A stretch of 18,752 bases of DNA from SICV01 sp964372375. Its GTDB lineage: Archaea > Nanobdellota > Nanobdellia > Pacearchaeales > GW2011-AR1. The notes under the pieces were generated by a model. It did not search any database, was not told where the DNA came from, and was given only the letters and a program-made list of their open reading frames with translations. The number at the start of each line of letters is the position of its first letter. Position 1 is the stretch's first letter. The DNA lies in NCBI GenBank assembly GCA_964372375.1, contig CAYJQF010000011.1, positions 1 to 18,752 on the forward strand, written 5' to 3'. The position numbers and the translations under genes were made by a program. Positions 6,325-13,178 of this stretch are shown piece after piece.

Positions 6325-7446
6325 ATGAGAAAAGATATTTACTTGGATAATGCAGCTACAACTCCTGTCTACAAGGAAGTTATTAAAGTTATGAATGAAG
6401 CAATGACTGATAACTACGGCAATCCTGGCTCGCCTCATGCTTTAGGTGAAAACGCTTCTAAAAGTATGACAACCGCACGAAAGAGCTTAGCAAAAGAGAT
6501 TGGAGCAAAACTGCATGAACTTATTTTCACGTCTGGAGCAACTGAGGCAAATAATCTTGCGCTGCTTGGATTAGCGGGCGCTTATCCTCGGAAAAAGAAG
6601 CTCATTATCTCTGCTTTTGAGCATTCGTCAATCTATGAACCGTGTAAAGAGCTGAAAAAAAGAGAATATACTATCACAGAGATTCCGACAAATAAAGAGG
6701 GAATTATTAACTTAAAACGACTTGAGCAAACAATTGATAACCAGACTTTATTGGTGAGTATACTTCATGGGCATAATGAACTTGGAGTGGTGCAAGATGT
6801 TGAACAGATTGCGAAACTTTGCAAGAGAAAGAAGGTGCTCTTTCACACTGATGCCGTGCAAAGCTTTGGGAAAGAAAGAATTGATGTGCGCTGGGGCATT
6901 GATTTGTTATCTGCTTCTGCTCACAAATGTGGCGGGCCTAAAGGAATTGGTTTCCTGTATATACGAGAGGGGATTAAGCTCGAGCCAATGGTGTATGGAG
7001 GGAGTCAGGAAAGAGGAATACGACCTGGAACTGAGAATGTCCCGGGCATTGTGGGTTTTGCACAAGCGTTAGAGACAACAAAGAAAACGAACTGGAGGAA
7101 AATTGAGAAGTTACGAGAGTACTTTATTGCCAACATACAGCATCTGAACGGTCTTGTTCATTGCACTGGAGCTAAGCGACTGTCTGGGCACGTGCATGTT
7201 TCTTTCCCTGGAGCAGATGCAGAGCAACTTATTATTGCACTGTCGGAGAAGGGCATTATGTGCTCTGCAAGATCTGCCTGTTTAACCAAACAACAAAGCG
7301 AGAATCGGGTGCTGCAAGCGATTGGATTATCAAAAACAGAAATAAAAGGAAGTTTGCGTTTTGCACTCAATGAATACACTACCAAAAACGATGTGGATGA
7401 AGTTATACACGTACTGAAAAAGCTCCTTGACATGTCTAGATACTAA
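6325..7446 (+). CDS. Cysteine desulfurase (NifS/IscS-like)
   Basis: A 373-residue PLP-dependent class V aminotransferase that takes sulfur from cysteine as an enzyme persulfide for Fe-S clusters or tRNA thiolation. The order of motifs is complete: YLDNAATTP (6-14), NYGNPGSPHALG (30-41), FTSGATEANNLAL (68-80), His100, HTDAVQSFGK (174-183), SASAHKCGGPKG with PLP-binding Lys201, GGSQERGIRPGTENV (225-239), and the mobile catalytic loop SARSACLTKQQSENRVLQAIG with Cys319. The loop reads ARSAC where IscS and NifS usually have SGSAC. No IscU or other scaffold gene is next to it, so it may serve tRNA modification as much as clusters; that is inference. TATA at 6296-6303 gives a leaderless start. Confidence 0.93.
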   Translation: MRKDIYLDNAATTPVYKEVIKVMNEAMTDNYGNPGSPHALGENASKSMTTARKSLAKEIGAKLHELIFTSGATEANNLALLGLAGAYPRKKKLIISAFEHSSIYEPCKELKKREYTITEIPTNKEGIINLKRLEQTIDNQTLLVSILHGHNELGVVQDVEQIAKLCKRKKVLFHTDAVQSFGKERIDVRWGIDLLSASAHKCGGPKGIGFLYIREGIKLEPMVYGGSQERGIRPGTENVPGIVGFAQALETTKKTNWRKIEKLREYFIANIQHLNGLVHCTGAKRLSGHVHVSFPGADAEQLIIALSEKGIMCSARSACLTKQQSENRVLQAIGLSKTEIKGSLRFALNEYTTKNDVDEVIHVLKKLLDMSRY

Positions 7447-7512
7447 CGACTCAGAATTTTCTACTTCCTGTTAATGACAAAGATTTATTAAGTATATTTT
7501 TGTAGGAAAGAA

Positions 7513-7947
7513 ATGGCGAAAGGAGTGTGGAAGACACTTGCTGCAACCGTTCTTTTCGGAGCATTAAGCAGTGGATGTCTTGCTCCTCATCAACAGGTAA
7601 GTCACGTGCGCTTCTTAGGGAAAGAAATATATCAAGCTGAGCGACCTCCTGCACAATTAGTACCCTCTCAAACTAATCAGAGTGAAGAATCACTTACAAA
7701 CTTTGAAACAAACAGGCTGGCGATTGGCTATCATTCTGCTCCTGAAGAGCGAATAAAAGCGTATGTACAAGATGCACAACGTGAGGAAGCTATGCGACTG
7801 GCTTTAAGAGATTCTTTTTCTCCTGCTCCTACCCCTCGCTCTTTACAACCCACATTTACTTTGCTTGAGTTCCGATTTGGGTCTCGTCCGAAACCTTCAG
7901 AGAGAACGTATGAGGAATTTTTTTCTGGCACGTATACTGGCAAGTAG
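7513..7947 (+). CDS. Small putative lipoprotein
   Basis: A 144-residue protein with a typical lipoprotein export signal: basic start (MAKGVWK), hydrophobic core (TLAATVLFGAL) and lipobox LSSGC with the candidate lipidated Cys22. The mature part is hydrophilic with many Gln, Ser, Arg and Pro; a Pro/Ser-rich linker (SFSPAPTPRSLQP) precedes the C-terminal FTLLEFRFGSRPKPSERTYEEFF. I recognise no domain. TTTATTA at about 7484-7490 is 26 bases before the ATG, so it has its own promoter and is not simply read from the cysteine desulfurase. It ends with Lys then TAG, and this TAG lies within a 15-base repeat that also contains the TATA box of the next gene. Confidence 0.68.
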   Translation: MAKGVWKTLAATVLFGALSSGCLAPHQQVSHVRFLGKEIYQAERPPAQLVPSQTNQSEESLTNFETNRLAIGYHSAPEERIKAYVQDAQREEAMRLALRDSFSPAPTPRSLQPTFTLLEFRFGSRPKPSERTYEEFFSGTYTGK

Positions 7948-8052
7948 ATTTAAATAATCACTTTCTGTACCATGAGTATGCGAAAGCAAGTACGAAGATC
8001 ACGAAGGAAACGCTTATTGCAGAAGCGATTGCATAAAAAGTAGATTTAAATA
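7942..8052 (+). repeat. 15-base direct repeat made of stop codon plus TATA box, 96 bases apart
   Basis: AAGTAGATTTAAATA occurs at 7942-7956 and again at 8038-8052. In both copies the TAG is the stop codon of the upstream gene and TTTAAATA is the TATA box of the downstream gene, centred about 25-26 bases before ATG 7978 and ATG 8074. The unit between the copies is exactly the 21-residue microgene with its promoter. Confidence 0.7.
7978..8043 (+). CDS. 21-residue Arg/Lys-rich microprotein (possible eL41-like)
   Basis: ATG 7978 opens a 21-codon gene in which seven residues are Arg, five Lys and one His, beginning MRKQVRRSRRKRLL. It has no acidic residue and should form one positively charged helix, so it probably binds RNA or the ribosome. 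Size and composition recall ribosomal protein eL41 (about 25 residues, almost entirely Arg and Lys), but I cannot align it convincingly and eL41 is only a candidate. An in-frame ATG at 7972 would add two residues (MS). The TATA box at 7949-7956 is 25.5 bases from ATG 7978 and only 19.5 from 7972, so 7978 is chosen. The next gene has its own promoter overlapping this stop codon. Confidence 0.55.
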   Translation: MRKQVRRSRRKRLLQKRLHKK

Positions 8053-8073
8053 CTATTGCTGAATAGTACGACT

Positions 8074-8919
8074 ATGAAGAGGCTGTTGTTTGCTCTGATT
8101 AGTATCTTGCTTTTATTGAGCATCTTGGCTGGAGTGCATGCTGACAATTCAACGGGAAACACTACCCAATCAAGAAGCACTAACTCCGAGGCGTCTGGTA
8201 CTGTTCCTGGCTCAACAACTACCACACTAAGCAACTCTACGTTAGATGAGCGGGCGCGCCAGGCACGAGCAGAGAGACTCGAGATACTCAAAAAACGAAT
8301 TGCTGAAAACCGTGCTAAACTACATGTTAAAGAACAAGAAGAAAAAAGTGAACGGCGTGAAGAGAAAAAAGAAGAGCTAAAAAACGATATTGAAGCATTC
8401 CGTCTTCGCTTACGTGAGCATAATGGAGAATTGAGGATTAGGTCTGCTGGTAAGAACATTACTATACGAGATTTGAGCAATGAGCAGAAAGCCATTATCG
8501 CGGGCAACATCAATGCAAAGACAGGGTTGAATTTAACCTCGGATGACATTAACGGCAGTCTTGGAAGCATGTTACGGGCACGCTTGTCCAATGGCAGATT
8601 TGCAGACATTAAAGTATTGCCTGATACTGCTTCTGCAGTTGCATTAGCACGAATGCAGGCGAAATGCAAGGAGCGGAACTGTACGGTAGAATTAAAAGAA
8701 GTTGGCATTGGAAATAAAACGCGTGCTGCCTATGTCATAGAAACTGAAAAAGGTTCCCGCTTTCTCTTTGTATTCAAGCATAAGATGAAAGTTGCTGCTG
8801 AAGTAGACGCGGAGACTGGAGAAATTACAAAGATTAGGAAGCCGTGGTGGGCATTCTTAGCAAAAGAAGAGAATGAGCAGGAAAATGAAACAACTGCTTC
8901 TGCACAGGTGAGTAATTAG
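8074..8919 (+). CDS. Secreted coiled-coil protein with PepSY-like C-terminal region
   Basis: A 281-residue exported protein. Residues 1-23 (MKRLLFALISILLLLSILAG...) are a classical signal peptide ending near VHA. Residues about 24-55 form a Ser/Thr/Asn-rich linker with many N-glycosylation sequons (NST, NTT). Residues about 56-105 form a strongly charged coiled coil (RARQARAERLEILKKR..., KEEKSERREEKKEELKND). The C-terminal half contains repeated beta-strand pairs, including FLFVFKHKMKVAAEVDAETGEITKIRKPWW, which resembles the PepSY pattern in which an acidic-DxxTGEI hairpin ends the unit. The protein may sit in or under the surface layer; the function is unknown. A TTG at 8056 extends the frame, but the TATA box at 8045-8052 is 25.5 bases from ATG 8074. 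It ends with tandem TAG-TAA stops. Confidence 0.72.
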   Translation: MKRLLFALISILLLLSILAGVHADNSTGNTTQSRSTNSEASGTVPGSTTTTLSNSTLDERARQARAERLEILKKRIAENRAKLHVKEQEEKSERREEKKEELKNDIEAFRLRLREHNGELRIRSAGKNITIRDLSNEQKAIIAGNINAKTGLNLTSDDINGSLGSMLRARLSNGRFADIKVLPDTASAVALARMQAKCKERNCTVELKEVGIGNKTRAAYVIETEKGSRFLFVFKHKMKVAAEVDAETGEITKIRKPWWAFLAKEENEQENETTASAQVSN

Positions 8920-9093
8920 TAACGAGTCCCCTCGCACGTTATGGCGCATCAAAGAAAAATCACAAACCTTATTAGCTCATACATTACTCTTGTTAGAATA
9001 GTGCCGTTACTTACGTTCTAGTACCGTTTCCTGCTGAATGCTTTATCCCTACAGCAAACCGTAGGGTATTGAAGAGAATAAGATAGTTACTAT

Positions 9094-10158
9094 TTAATTG
9101 CGTTTTTGCTGGTATAAATAAGAGAGATTATGCTTGCCATGGTGCACCCAGTTCCAATGATACGGTGCACTTATGGTTTTTGCACCAATTAACCGGTCTT
9201 GTTCTGTCATGCTGGTTGGCTGCAGTCTTGGCTTTCCTTCTTCCCAGGTAAGCTGGAGTGTCTTTAACCGGATGTTATCAATGAACTCCATCATGGGAAG
9301 TGTGGGAATAGGAAAAGGATTAGCACGGAAGATGCGATGCGACTCTTCGTGAGGTGCAAACTCCATTGCCAAAAATACGCCAAAAATTGCAGGTGCTGAC
9401 CAAAAGATGACTGGTGCCTTAAACTTGTTATGCTGTCCGCCTCGATAACTAGTATCTGGGTCGGGTGAATTATGCTTCATATTGACCCATCCCGAATATG
9501 GCCGCAAGTCTCCTCTTCTGCCAAGCGGCATACGGAAGAGAGAGAATTCATACGCTTTGTCTGCTTCTGAGCGTGAAGCTACTTTTACGCGCCCATTATC
9601 GCCATAGAACTTTTTGTCAAGTACGTTTCCTTGAAATGCATTTTGCTGATGCATGACTTTCATCTCTGCTGCAATTACTGCGCGTGTCCAAGTCCAAGCT
9701 GAAAGCTCTCCATTGCCATTCATCCAGTATCCTCCAGCAGGAGGATGGTTCAGATCTGCCCGCGCCTCAAGCATTGCTTGCTGGATGAGCATTTCCGGCC
9801 GAATCCTATTATCTTGCAGATACCATCTAGTCAACCGTTCAGGAGCAACTCCTGTTCTCGTACATTTCCTGAGCACCGCTTTGCTATCCAATTTTACCAA
9901 ACCCTCAAGTGATTTAATGAGCCTGTCTGATTCTTCTTTGCTTATTGCAAACCGTTCAGGAAGAAGAACGATGCGTGGCTCGTCTTTACCCAGTTCACTA
10001 ATCACGTCTGCGGCACTCAGATGGTCTGGCGGCGCCAGAGTAATTTGATGGTGCTCTAACGCCTTAAGCAGCACTTCTGGTTTTTCAGAGAGATGGCCCA
10101 AACCATTATAGGCAAGAACATCCTTGAGCACTAGTTTCTTGAATGCAGGGAGGCGCAT
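9094..10158 (-). CDS. Orphan 354-residue protein, unknown function
   Basis: I do not recognise this protein. The first 130 residues are mostly helical and charged (LLKALEHHQITLAPPDHLSAADVI, SDRLIKSLEGLVKLDSKAVLRK). Residues 140-170 are aromatic-rich (PPAGGYWMNGNGELSAWTWTRAVI). A hydrophobic stretch at about 248-267 (APVIFWSAPAIFGVFLAMEF) could be buried or membrane-associated. The C-terminus has an unusual Trp/His cluster, APYHWNWVHHGKHNLSYLYQ (331-350). The many His, Trp and Asp residues are compatible with metal or ligand binding, but no known motif is visible. It shares a symmetric TATA box with the divergent endonuclease IV gene, so the two may be co-expressed. The 174 bases between its stop and the upstream convergent gene hold only a short hairpin. 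Confidence 0.7.
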   Translation of the reverse strand: MRLPAFKKLVLKDVLAYNGLGHLSEKPEVLLKALEHHQITLAPPDHLSAADVISELGKDEPRIVLLPERFAISKEESDRLIKSLEGLVKLDSKAVLRKCTRTGVAPERLTRWYLQDNRIRPEMLIQQAMLEARADLNHPPAGGYWMNGNGELSAWTWTRAVIAAEMKVMHQQNAFQGNVLDKKFYGDNGRVKVASRSEADKAYEFSLFRMPLGRRGDLRPYSGWVNMKHNSPDPDTSYRGGQHNKFKAPVIFWSAPAIFGVFLAMEFAPHEESHRIFRANPFPIPTLPMMEFIDNIRLKTLQLTWEEGKPRLQPTSMTEQDRLIGAKTISAPYHWNWVHHGKHNLSYLYQQKRN

Positions 10159-10178
10159 ATTTTTGTATATACTTTAGT

Positions 10179-10186
10179 TTTATAAA
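10179..10186. promoter_or_regulatory. Symmetric bidirectional TATA box (TTTATAAA)
   Basis: The same 8-base palindrome as at 2331-2338 lies centrally between two divergent genes: 24.5 bases from the start at 10158 on the minus strand and 25.5 bases from ATG 10208 on the plus strand. No other TATA element fits the plus-strand gene. Confidence 0.6.
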
Positions 10187-10207
10187 GATATAGTTACTCT
10201 CTGATTA

Positions 10208-10999
10208 ATGACAGAGATTCTCTTTGGCCCTGCAGGCCTTGGAACTGTAAAGACTGCTGAGCAAATGTTAGAGCAGTATGCAAAGCAAGGACTGAAGGCA
10301 TGTGAAATCGCGTTTACGTATTCTGTTTATATTAAGCCAGAAGATGCTGTGCGTATAGGCAAAAAAGCCAAAGAACTAGGAATTACCTTATCAATTCACG
10401 CGCAGTATTGGGTGAACTTAAATGCTGCTGAAAAGGAGAAACGGGAAGCGACCAAAAAGAGAATTTTAGAGTGCTGTAAAATTGGGGAACTGTTAGGAGC
10501 GAAAGTGGTTGTTTTCCACCCCGGCTATTATACGAATAAAGGTAAAACTACGGCAGATAAAGAGCAGAGTTACCACGTAATTAAAGAAGGTGTTGTAGAG
10601 ATTATGCGTGAAATTAAGAAACAAGGGTGGAAGATACAAATTGCCCCTGAAACCATGGGGAAGGTGAATGTGTTTGGTAGTGTTGCGGAAATTTCGAGAC
10701 TAGTAAAAGAAACGGGTTGTTCCTTCTGCATTGATTTTGCACATATTCTCGCTCGGGAAAAACAAGTTGACTATAAAGCCATTGAAGAAGTGTTCCCAGG
10801 CAAGGAATGGCACGTGCATTTCTCAGGCATCGTCTATACTGAAAAAGGAGAACGGCACCATATTAAAACTGAAAAGAAAGCCTGGAAAGAACTCCTTGAA
10901 AACCTGCCGAAAGATAAGCACATACGGATTATTAATGAAAGCCCTGATATGGTTAAAGATAGCATGGAAGGGATGAAGATCTGGGAGAATATACCTTAA
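10208..10999 (+). CDS. nfo: Endonuclease IV-type AP endonuclease
   Basis: A 263-residue TIM-barrel enzyme of the Nfo family, which cuts DNA 5' of abasic sites. The metal-ligand set can be placed by comparison with E. coli Nfo: SIHAQYWVN with His64, VVFHPGYY with His104, APETMG with Glu148, CIDFAH with Asp176 and His179, WHVHFSG with His202 or His204, ERHH with Glu215 and His217, and NESP with Glu244. The ERHH element has Glu where Nfo has Asp229 of the DxH pair. Length is slightly under the usual 280. It would process abasic sites left by the adenine and alkyladenine glycosylases elsewhere in this window. The start is leaderless from the shared TATA at 10179-10186. Confidence 0.9.
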   Translation: MTEILFGPAGLGTVKTAEQMLEQYAKQGLKACEIAFTYSVYIKPEDAVRIGKKAKELGITLSIHAQYWVNLNAAEKEKREATKKRILECCKIGELLGAKVVVFHPGYYTNKGKTTADKEQSYHVIKEGVVEIMREIKKQGWKIQIAPETMGKVNVFGSVAEISRLVKETGCSFCIDFAHILAREKQVDYKAIEEVFPGKEWHVHFSGIVYTEKGERHHIKTEKKAWKELLENLPKDKHIRIINESPDMVKDSMEGMKIWENIP

Positions 11000-11035
11000 T
11001 CTGAAAATAATCGTTTGCTCTATTCACCAGCTATG

Positions 11036-11467
11036 TTAGTCAATTCCTTCATATGAATCACGAGAATCTTCTGGTTCTGGTTCCGACAGCGCAGGACAGT
11101 AGATATCAGGATTTATTGCCTGTAATCGTGCAAAAACATTTCTGGCTTGTTCTTCTTGATATCCAAGGGCAGTGAGATACTCCCTCATGCGTATACAGGC
11201 AATATCAAGCACGCGGGGCTTGCCGATCCGATGAATAGAGGTTCGCTCGGTGAGACCAACCCAATATATTCCTCTCTCTAACTTAACCGTTATATAATTT
11301 TGAATTCCTTTCCGTGTTATGGGTGTACCAGTTTCCGGATGAAGCCAAGAACCATAAAACCTTGATGCAATTTGTATGGCGTGGCGTTTACCTCTCTGTT
11401 TCTTCACCTCGGCTAGAATTGCATCTGCTGCATGTATATTTTCTCTGCTTCTTCTATGTTCTGGCAT
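11036..11467 (-). CDS. Unknown protein co-transcribed with an RHH regulator
   Basis: A 143-residue basic, soluble protein of no family I can name. Residues 10-50 (IHAADAILAEVKKQRGKRHAIQIASRFYGSWL) look helical, and TGTPITRKGIQNYITVKLERGIYWVGL could be a helix-turn-helix-like or beta-hairpin segment. The last 15 residues are strongly acidic (EPEPEDSRDSYEGID). No PIN, RelE or HEPN catalytic set is visible, so I do not call it a toxin. Its ATG lies one base after the stop of the ribbon-helix-helix gene, indicating a two-gene operon controlled by the operator at 11741-11760. Paired genes of this shape can be toxin-antitoxin modules, but a DNA-binding partner or an unrelated protein is equally possible. 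Confidence 0.6.
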   Translation of the reverse strand: MPEHRRSRENIHAADAILAEVKKQRGKRHAIQIASRFYGSWLHPETGTPITRKGIQNYITVKLERGIYWVGLTERTSIHRIGKPRVLDIACIRMREYLTALGYQEEQARNVFARLQAINPDIYCPALSEPEPEDSRDSYEGID

Positions 11468-11468
11468 G

Positions 11469-11738
11469 TTATTGTACTTTCTGTTTTACTGCTGTCTTGA
11501 GCAGAGGCAGTTTAAGATTTCTTCTCCGCTCTTTGTCCAGCTTGAATAGCTGGAAACGGGCTTGCTCCGGATTTTGCCTCGCTAAATTGAGTGTTTCCAG
11601 GATACGGACCAGAATTTCCTCATAGGTTTCACGGGGATAGCGCTTGAGATGCTCAATTCTCTTCTTTGTTGCTTCAGATACTTTTATCGTCGTTATTTTT
11701 GCAGGCACTTGCTTATCTCTTTGTAGTTCCTCGTCCAT
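11469..11738 (-). CDS. Ribbon-helix-helix (CopG-like) DNA-binding protein, antitoxin-like
   Basis: An 89-residue protein with an N-terminal ribbon-helix-helix pattern. The strand AKITTIKVS (13-21) is followed by helix 1, EATKKRIEHLKRY, and helix 2, TYEEILVRILETLN (38-51). This matches the short archaeal CopG/antitoxin-like proteins that dimerise and put their beta strand into the DNA major groove. The C-terminal part (52-89) is basic and helical and could bind a partner or nucleic acid. It is first in an operon with the unknown 143-residue gene (one-base gap). Two 10-base repeats lie directly between its TATA box and start codon, the classic position for autorepression by a protein of this type. 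Confidence 0.78.
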   Translation of the reverse strand: MDEELQRDKQVPAKITTIKVSEATKKRIEHLKRYPRETYEEILVRILETLNLARQNPEQARFQLFKLDKERRRNLKLPLLKTAVKQKVQ

Positions 11739-11740
11739 GC

Positions 11741-11768
11741 AGGTATACCTCAGTATACCTATATAAAT
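11741..11768 (-). promoter_or_regulatory. TATA box plus tandem 10-base operator repeats of the RHH operon
   Basis: On the minus strand the order is TATA box (ATTTATAT, 11768-11761), then AGGTATACTG (11760-11751), then AGGTATACCT (11750-11741), then two bases and the ATG. The second repeat is a perfect palindrome. The repeats are exactly 10 bases apart, one helical turn, as expected for adjacent RHH dimers on one face of DNA, and they cover the predicted transcription start. The TATA centre is 26.5 bases from ATG 11738. Confidence 0.75.
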
Positions 11769-11804
11769 ATTTCGTCACTGTAAAATTACGTCATAAACAG
11801 AAGG

Positions 11805-11854
11805 TTTAAATAGGATGGCAGGATTCAACTTCCAACTAAATTTACCCACAAACC
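11805..11854 (+). promoter_or_regulatory. Promoter and about 20-base leader of the surface-protein gene
   Basis: TTTAAATA at 11805-11812 is the only good TATA box before ATG 11855. Its centre is 46.5 bases from the ATG, predicting transcription from about 11834 and a leader of roughly 20 bases. The leader is rich in A and C, has no Shine-Dalgarno sequence and no evident hairpin. Confidence 0.55.
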
Positions 11855-13093
11855 ATGACTTATACCAAACACTTGGTTTCGCTTGTTGCAGTACTTGCAC
11901 TTGCTGTCTTTTTGGCAAGCAGTGTGAGCGCTTTTGCAAGCATTACAAACGTGGAAGTGAGCGGTGTTGATGCAGTTGTTGGCGGAGCCAACACCAACGC
12001 AAACATCTCAGCATTTGCTGGCCAAACACTGCCAGTACGTGTGATTTTCACTGCTACCAGTAATGCAAGCGATGCACGAGTAAAGGTGTGGATCTCTGGT
12101 GATCGAGACTACTCTGTCTCATCTGAGCGATTTGATGTGCTTGCTGGTGGAACATACAGCAAGCTCATGAGCGTCCAGGTGCCTTTCGACATTGACCCTG
12201 AGGAAGCTTTGAAGCTTGAAGTGTCTGTTGAAAGCAAGAATAACGGAGAAGTATCTCGCAAACAAGTTGCTCTGGCAGCACAGCGGGAATCCTATCTTGT
12301 AGAGATTCTTGATGTGAGCCTGAATCCAAATGTAAAAGCTGGCGAAAATCTTGCAGTTGATGTTGTCCTTAAAAACAGAGGACGACAGGATGCTCAGGAT
12401 ACGTTCGTCCGCGCAACGATTCCTACATTGAACGTTGAGCGAAAGGCATATTTTGGAGACTTGACACCGATTGACCAACCTATCAGAGCCGGGAGCACTG
12501 ACCGCCTTAACAAGGAAGACGCAGCTGCAGGAAGAATGTATCTTCCTATTCCAGCAAATACGCCAGCTGGCATTTATGTAGTCCAGTTTGAAGCATTTAA
12601 CGCGGATTCCTCAACGACTGTAACCAAGAAAATTGCAGTTGTTGGTGCAGAAAGCGACAGCGTTGTCGTCTCGCCAGTAACCAGCAAGAATATTGCTGTT
12701 GGAGAGAGCGGCATGTATGCTGTAACTGTTGTTAATTCAGGCAATAAAGTGCGTGTGTATGATGTGGGCTTTGAAGCACCTTCAGGATTAACCCTGGAAG
12801 CCGATGAGCCTGTCTTCGCTGTTCCTTCAGGAGCAAGCAAGACCATCAAGGTAACTGCCTCTGCTGATAAAGCAGGCAAGTACACCTTTGTTGCAAACAT
12901 CAATGCAGACGGCGAACTCGTCAAGAAAGAGAGCTTTGTGGCCAATGTTGAAGGCGCTTCCAAGAGCAGCAACGCAACGGTCGTTCTGACTGTTGTTCTT
13001 GCTATCGTCTTTGTTGTCCTTCTTGTTGTCCTCATCGTTCTTTTGACAAAGAAACCACAGAAAACCGAAGAATTCGGCGAAAGCTACTACTAA
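11855..13093 (+). CDS. Putative S-layer or major cell-surface protein
   Basis: A 412-residue exported protein. Residues 1-26 are a signal peptide (LVSLVAVLALAVFLASSVSA). The rest forms tandem beta-sandwich domains of CARDB/Ig-like type: about 30-145, 146-270 (SYLVEILDVSLNPNVKAGENLAVDVVLKNRG...) and 271-365 (VVVSPVTSKNIAVGESGMYAVTVVNSGN...). A C-terminal transmembrane helix (about 374-396) is followed by a short charged cytoplasmic tail ending GESYY. Sequons such as NAS and NAT allow N-glycosylation. The architecture matches proteins annotated as putative S-layer proteins in DPANN archaea. Codons are visibly richer in C-ending and GC-containing choices than the neighbours, and a T-rich terminator follows; both suggest strong expression. 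Identification as the S-layer subunit is inference. Confidence 0.72.
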   Translation: MTYTKHLVSLVAVLALAVFLASSVSAFASITNVEVSGVDAVVGGANTNANISAFAGQTLPVRVIFTATSNASDARVKVWISGDRDYSVSSERFDVLAGGTYSKLMSVQVPFDIDPEEALKLEVSVESKNNGEVSRKQVALAAQRESYLVEILDVSLNPNVKAGENLAVDVVLKNRGRQDAQDTFVRATIPTLNVERKAYFGDLTPIDQPIRAGSTDRLNKEDAAAGRMYLPIPANTPAGIYVVQFEAFNADSSTTVTKKIAVVGAESDSVVVSPVTSKNIAVGESGMYAVTVVNSGNKVRVYDVGFEAPSGLTLEADEPVFAVPSGASKTIKVTASADKAGKYTFVANINADGELVKKESFVANVEGASKSSNATVVLTVVLAIVFVVLLVVLIVLLTKKPQKTEEFGESYY

Positions 13094-13103
13094 ACGCACT
13101 CCA

Positions 13104-13120
13104 TTTTTCTTTTCTTTTTT
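13104..13120 (+). terminator. T-rich archaeal terminator after the surface-protein gene
   Basis: Starting ten bases after the stop codon, 15 of 17 bases on the plus strand are T (TTTTTCTTTTCTTTTTT). Archaeal RNA polymerase terminates at such T-tracts without a hairpin. It is the strongest T-tract following any gene here. Confidence 0.65.
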
Positions 13121-13178
13121 AGCGTTGTAGCTTTTCCGATTCTTATCTTTATTAAATTACTCTCAGCATATTATATTC

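Noticed and set aside
8941..9021. 26-codon ORF in the gap after the secreted coiled-coil gene
   Set aside because: It has no TATA box at the spacing used by the other genes and its composition is unremarkable.
9047..9066. Hairpin CCCTAC / GTAGGG with an 8-base loop between two convergent genes
   Set aside because: The six-base stem is short, lacks a T-tract on either side, and could occur by chance. It may help termination, but the evidence is too weak to annotate.
11036..11738. Calling the RHH pair a proven toxin-antitoxin system
   Set aside because: The partner shows no recognisable toxin fold, so only an antitoxin-like regulator with an unknown partner is supported.
12119..13099. Long minus-strand frames inside the surface-protein gene
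   Set aside because: They are frame shadows of a well-supported gene, have repetitive low-complexity translations (Thr/Leu or Asn/Asp runs) and no promoters.
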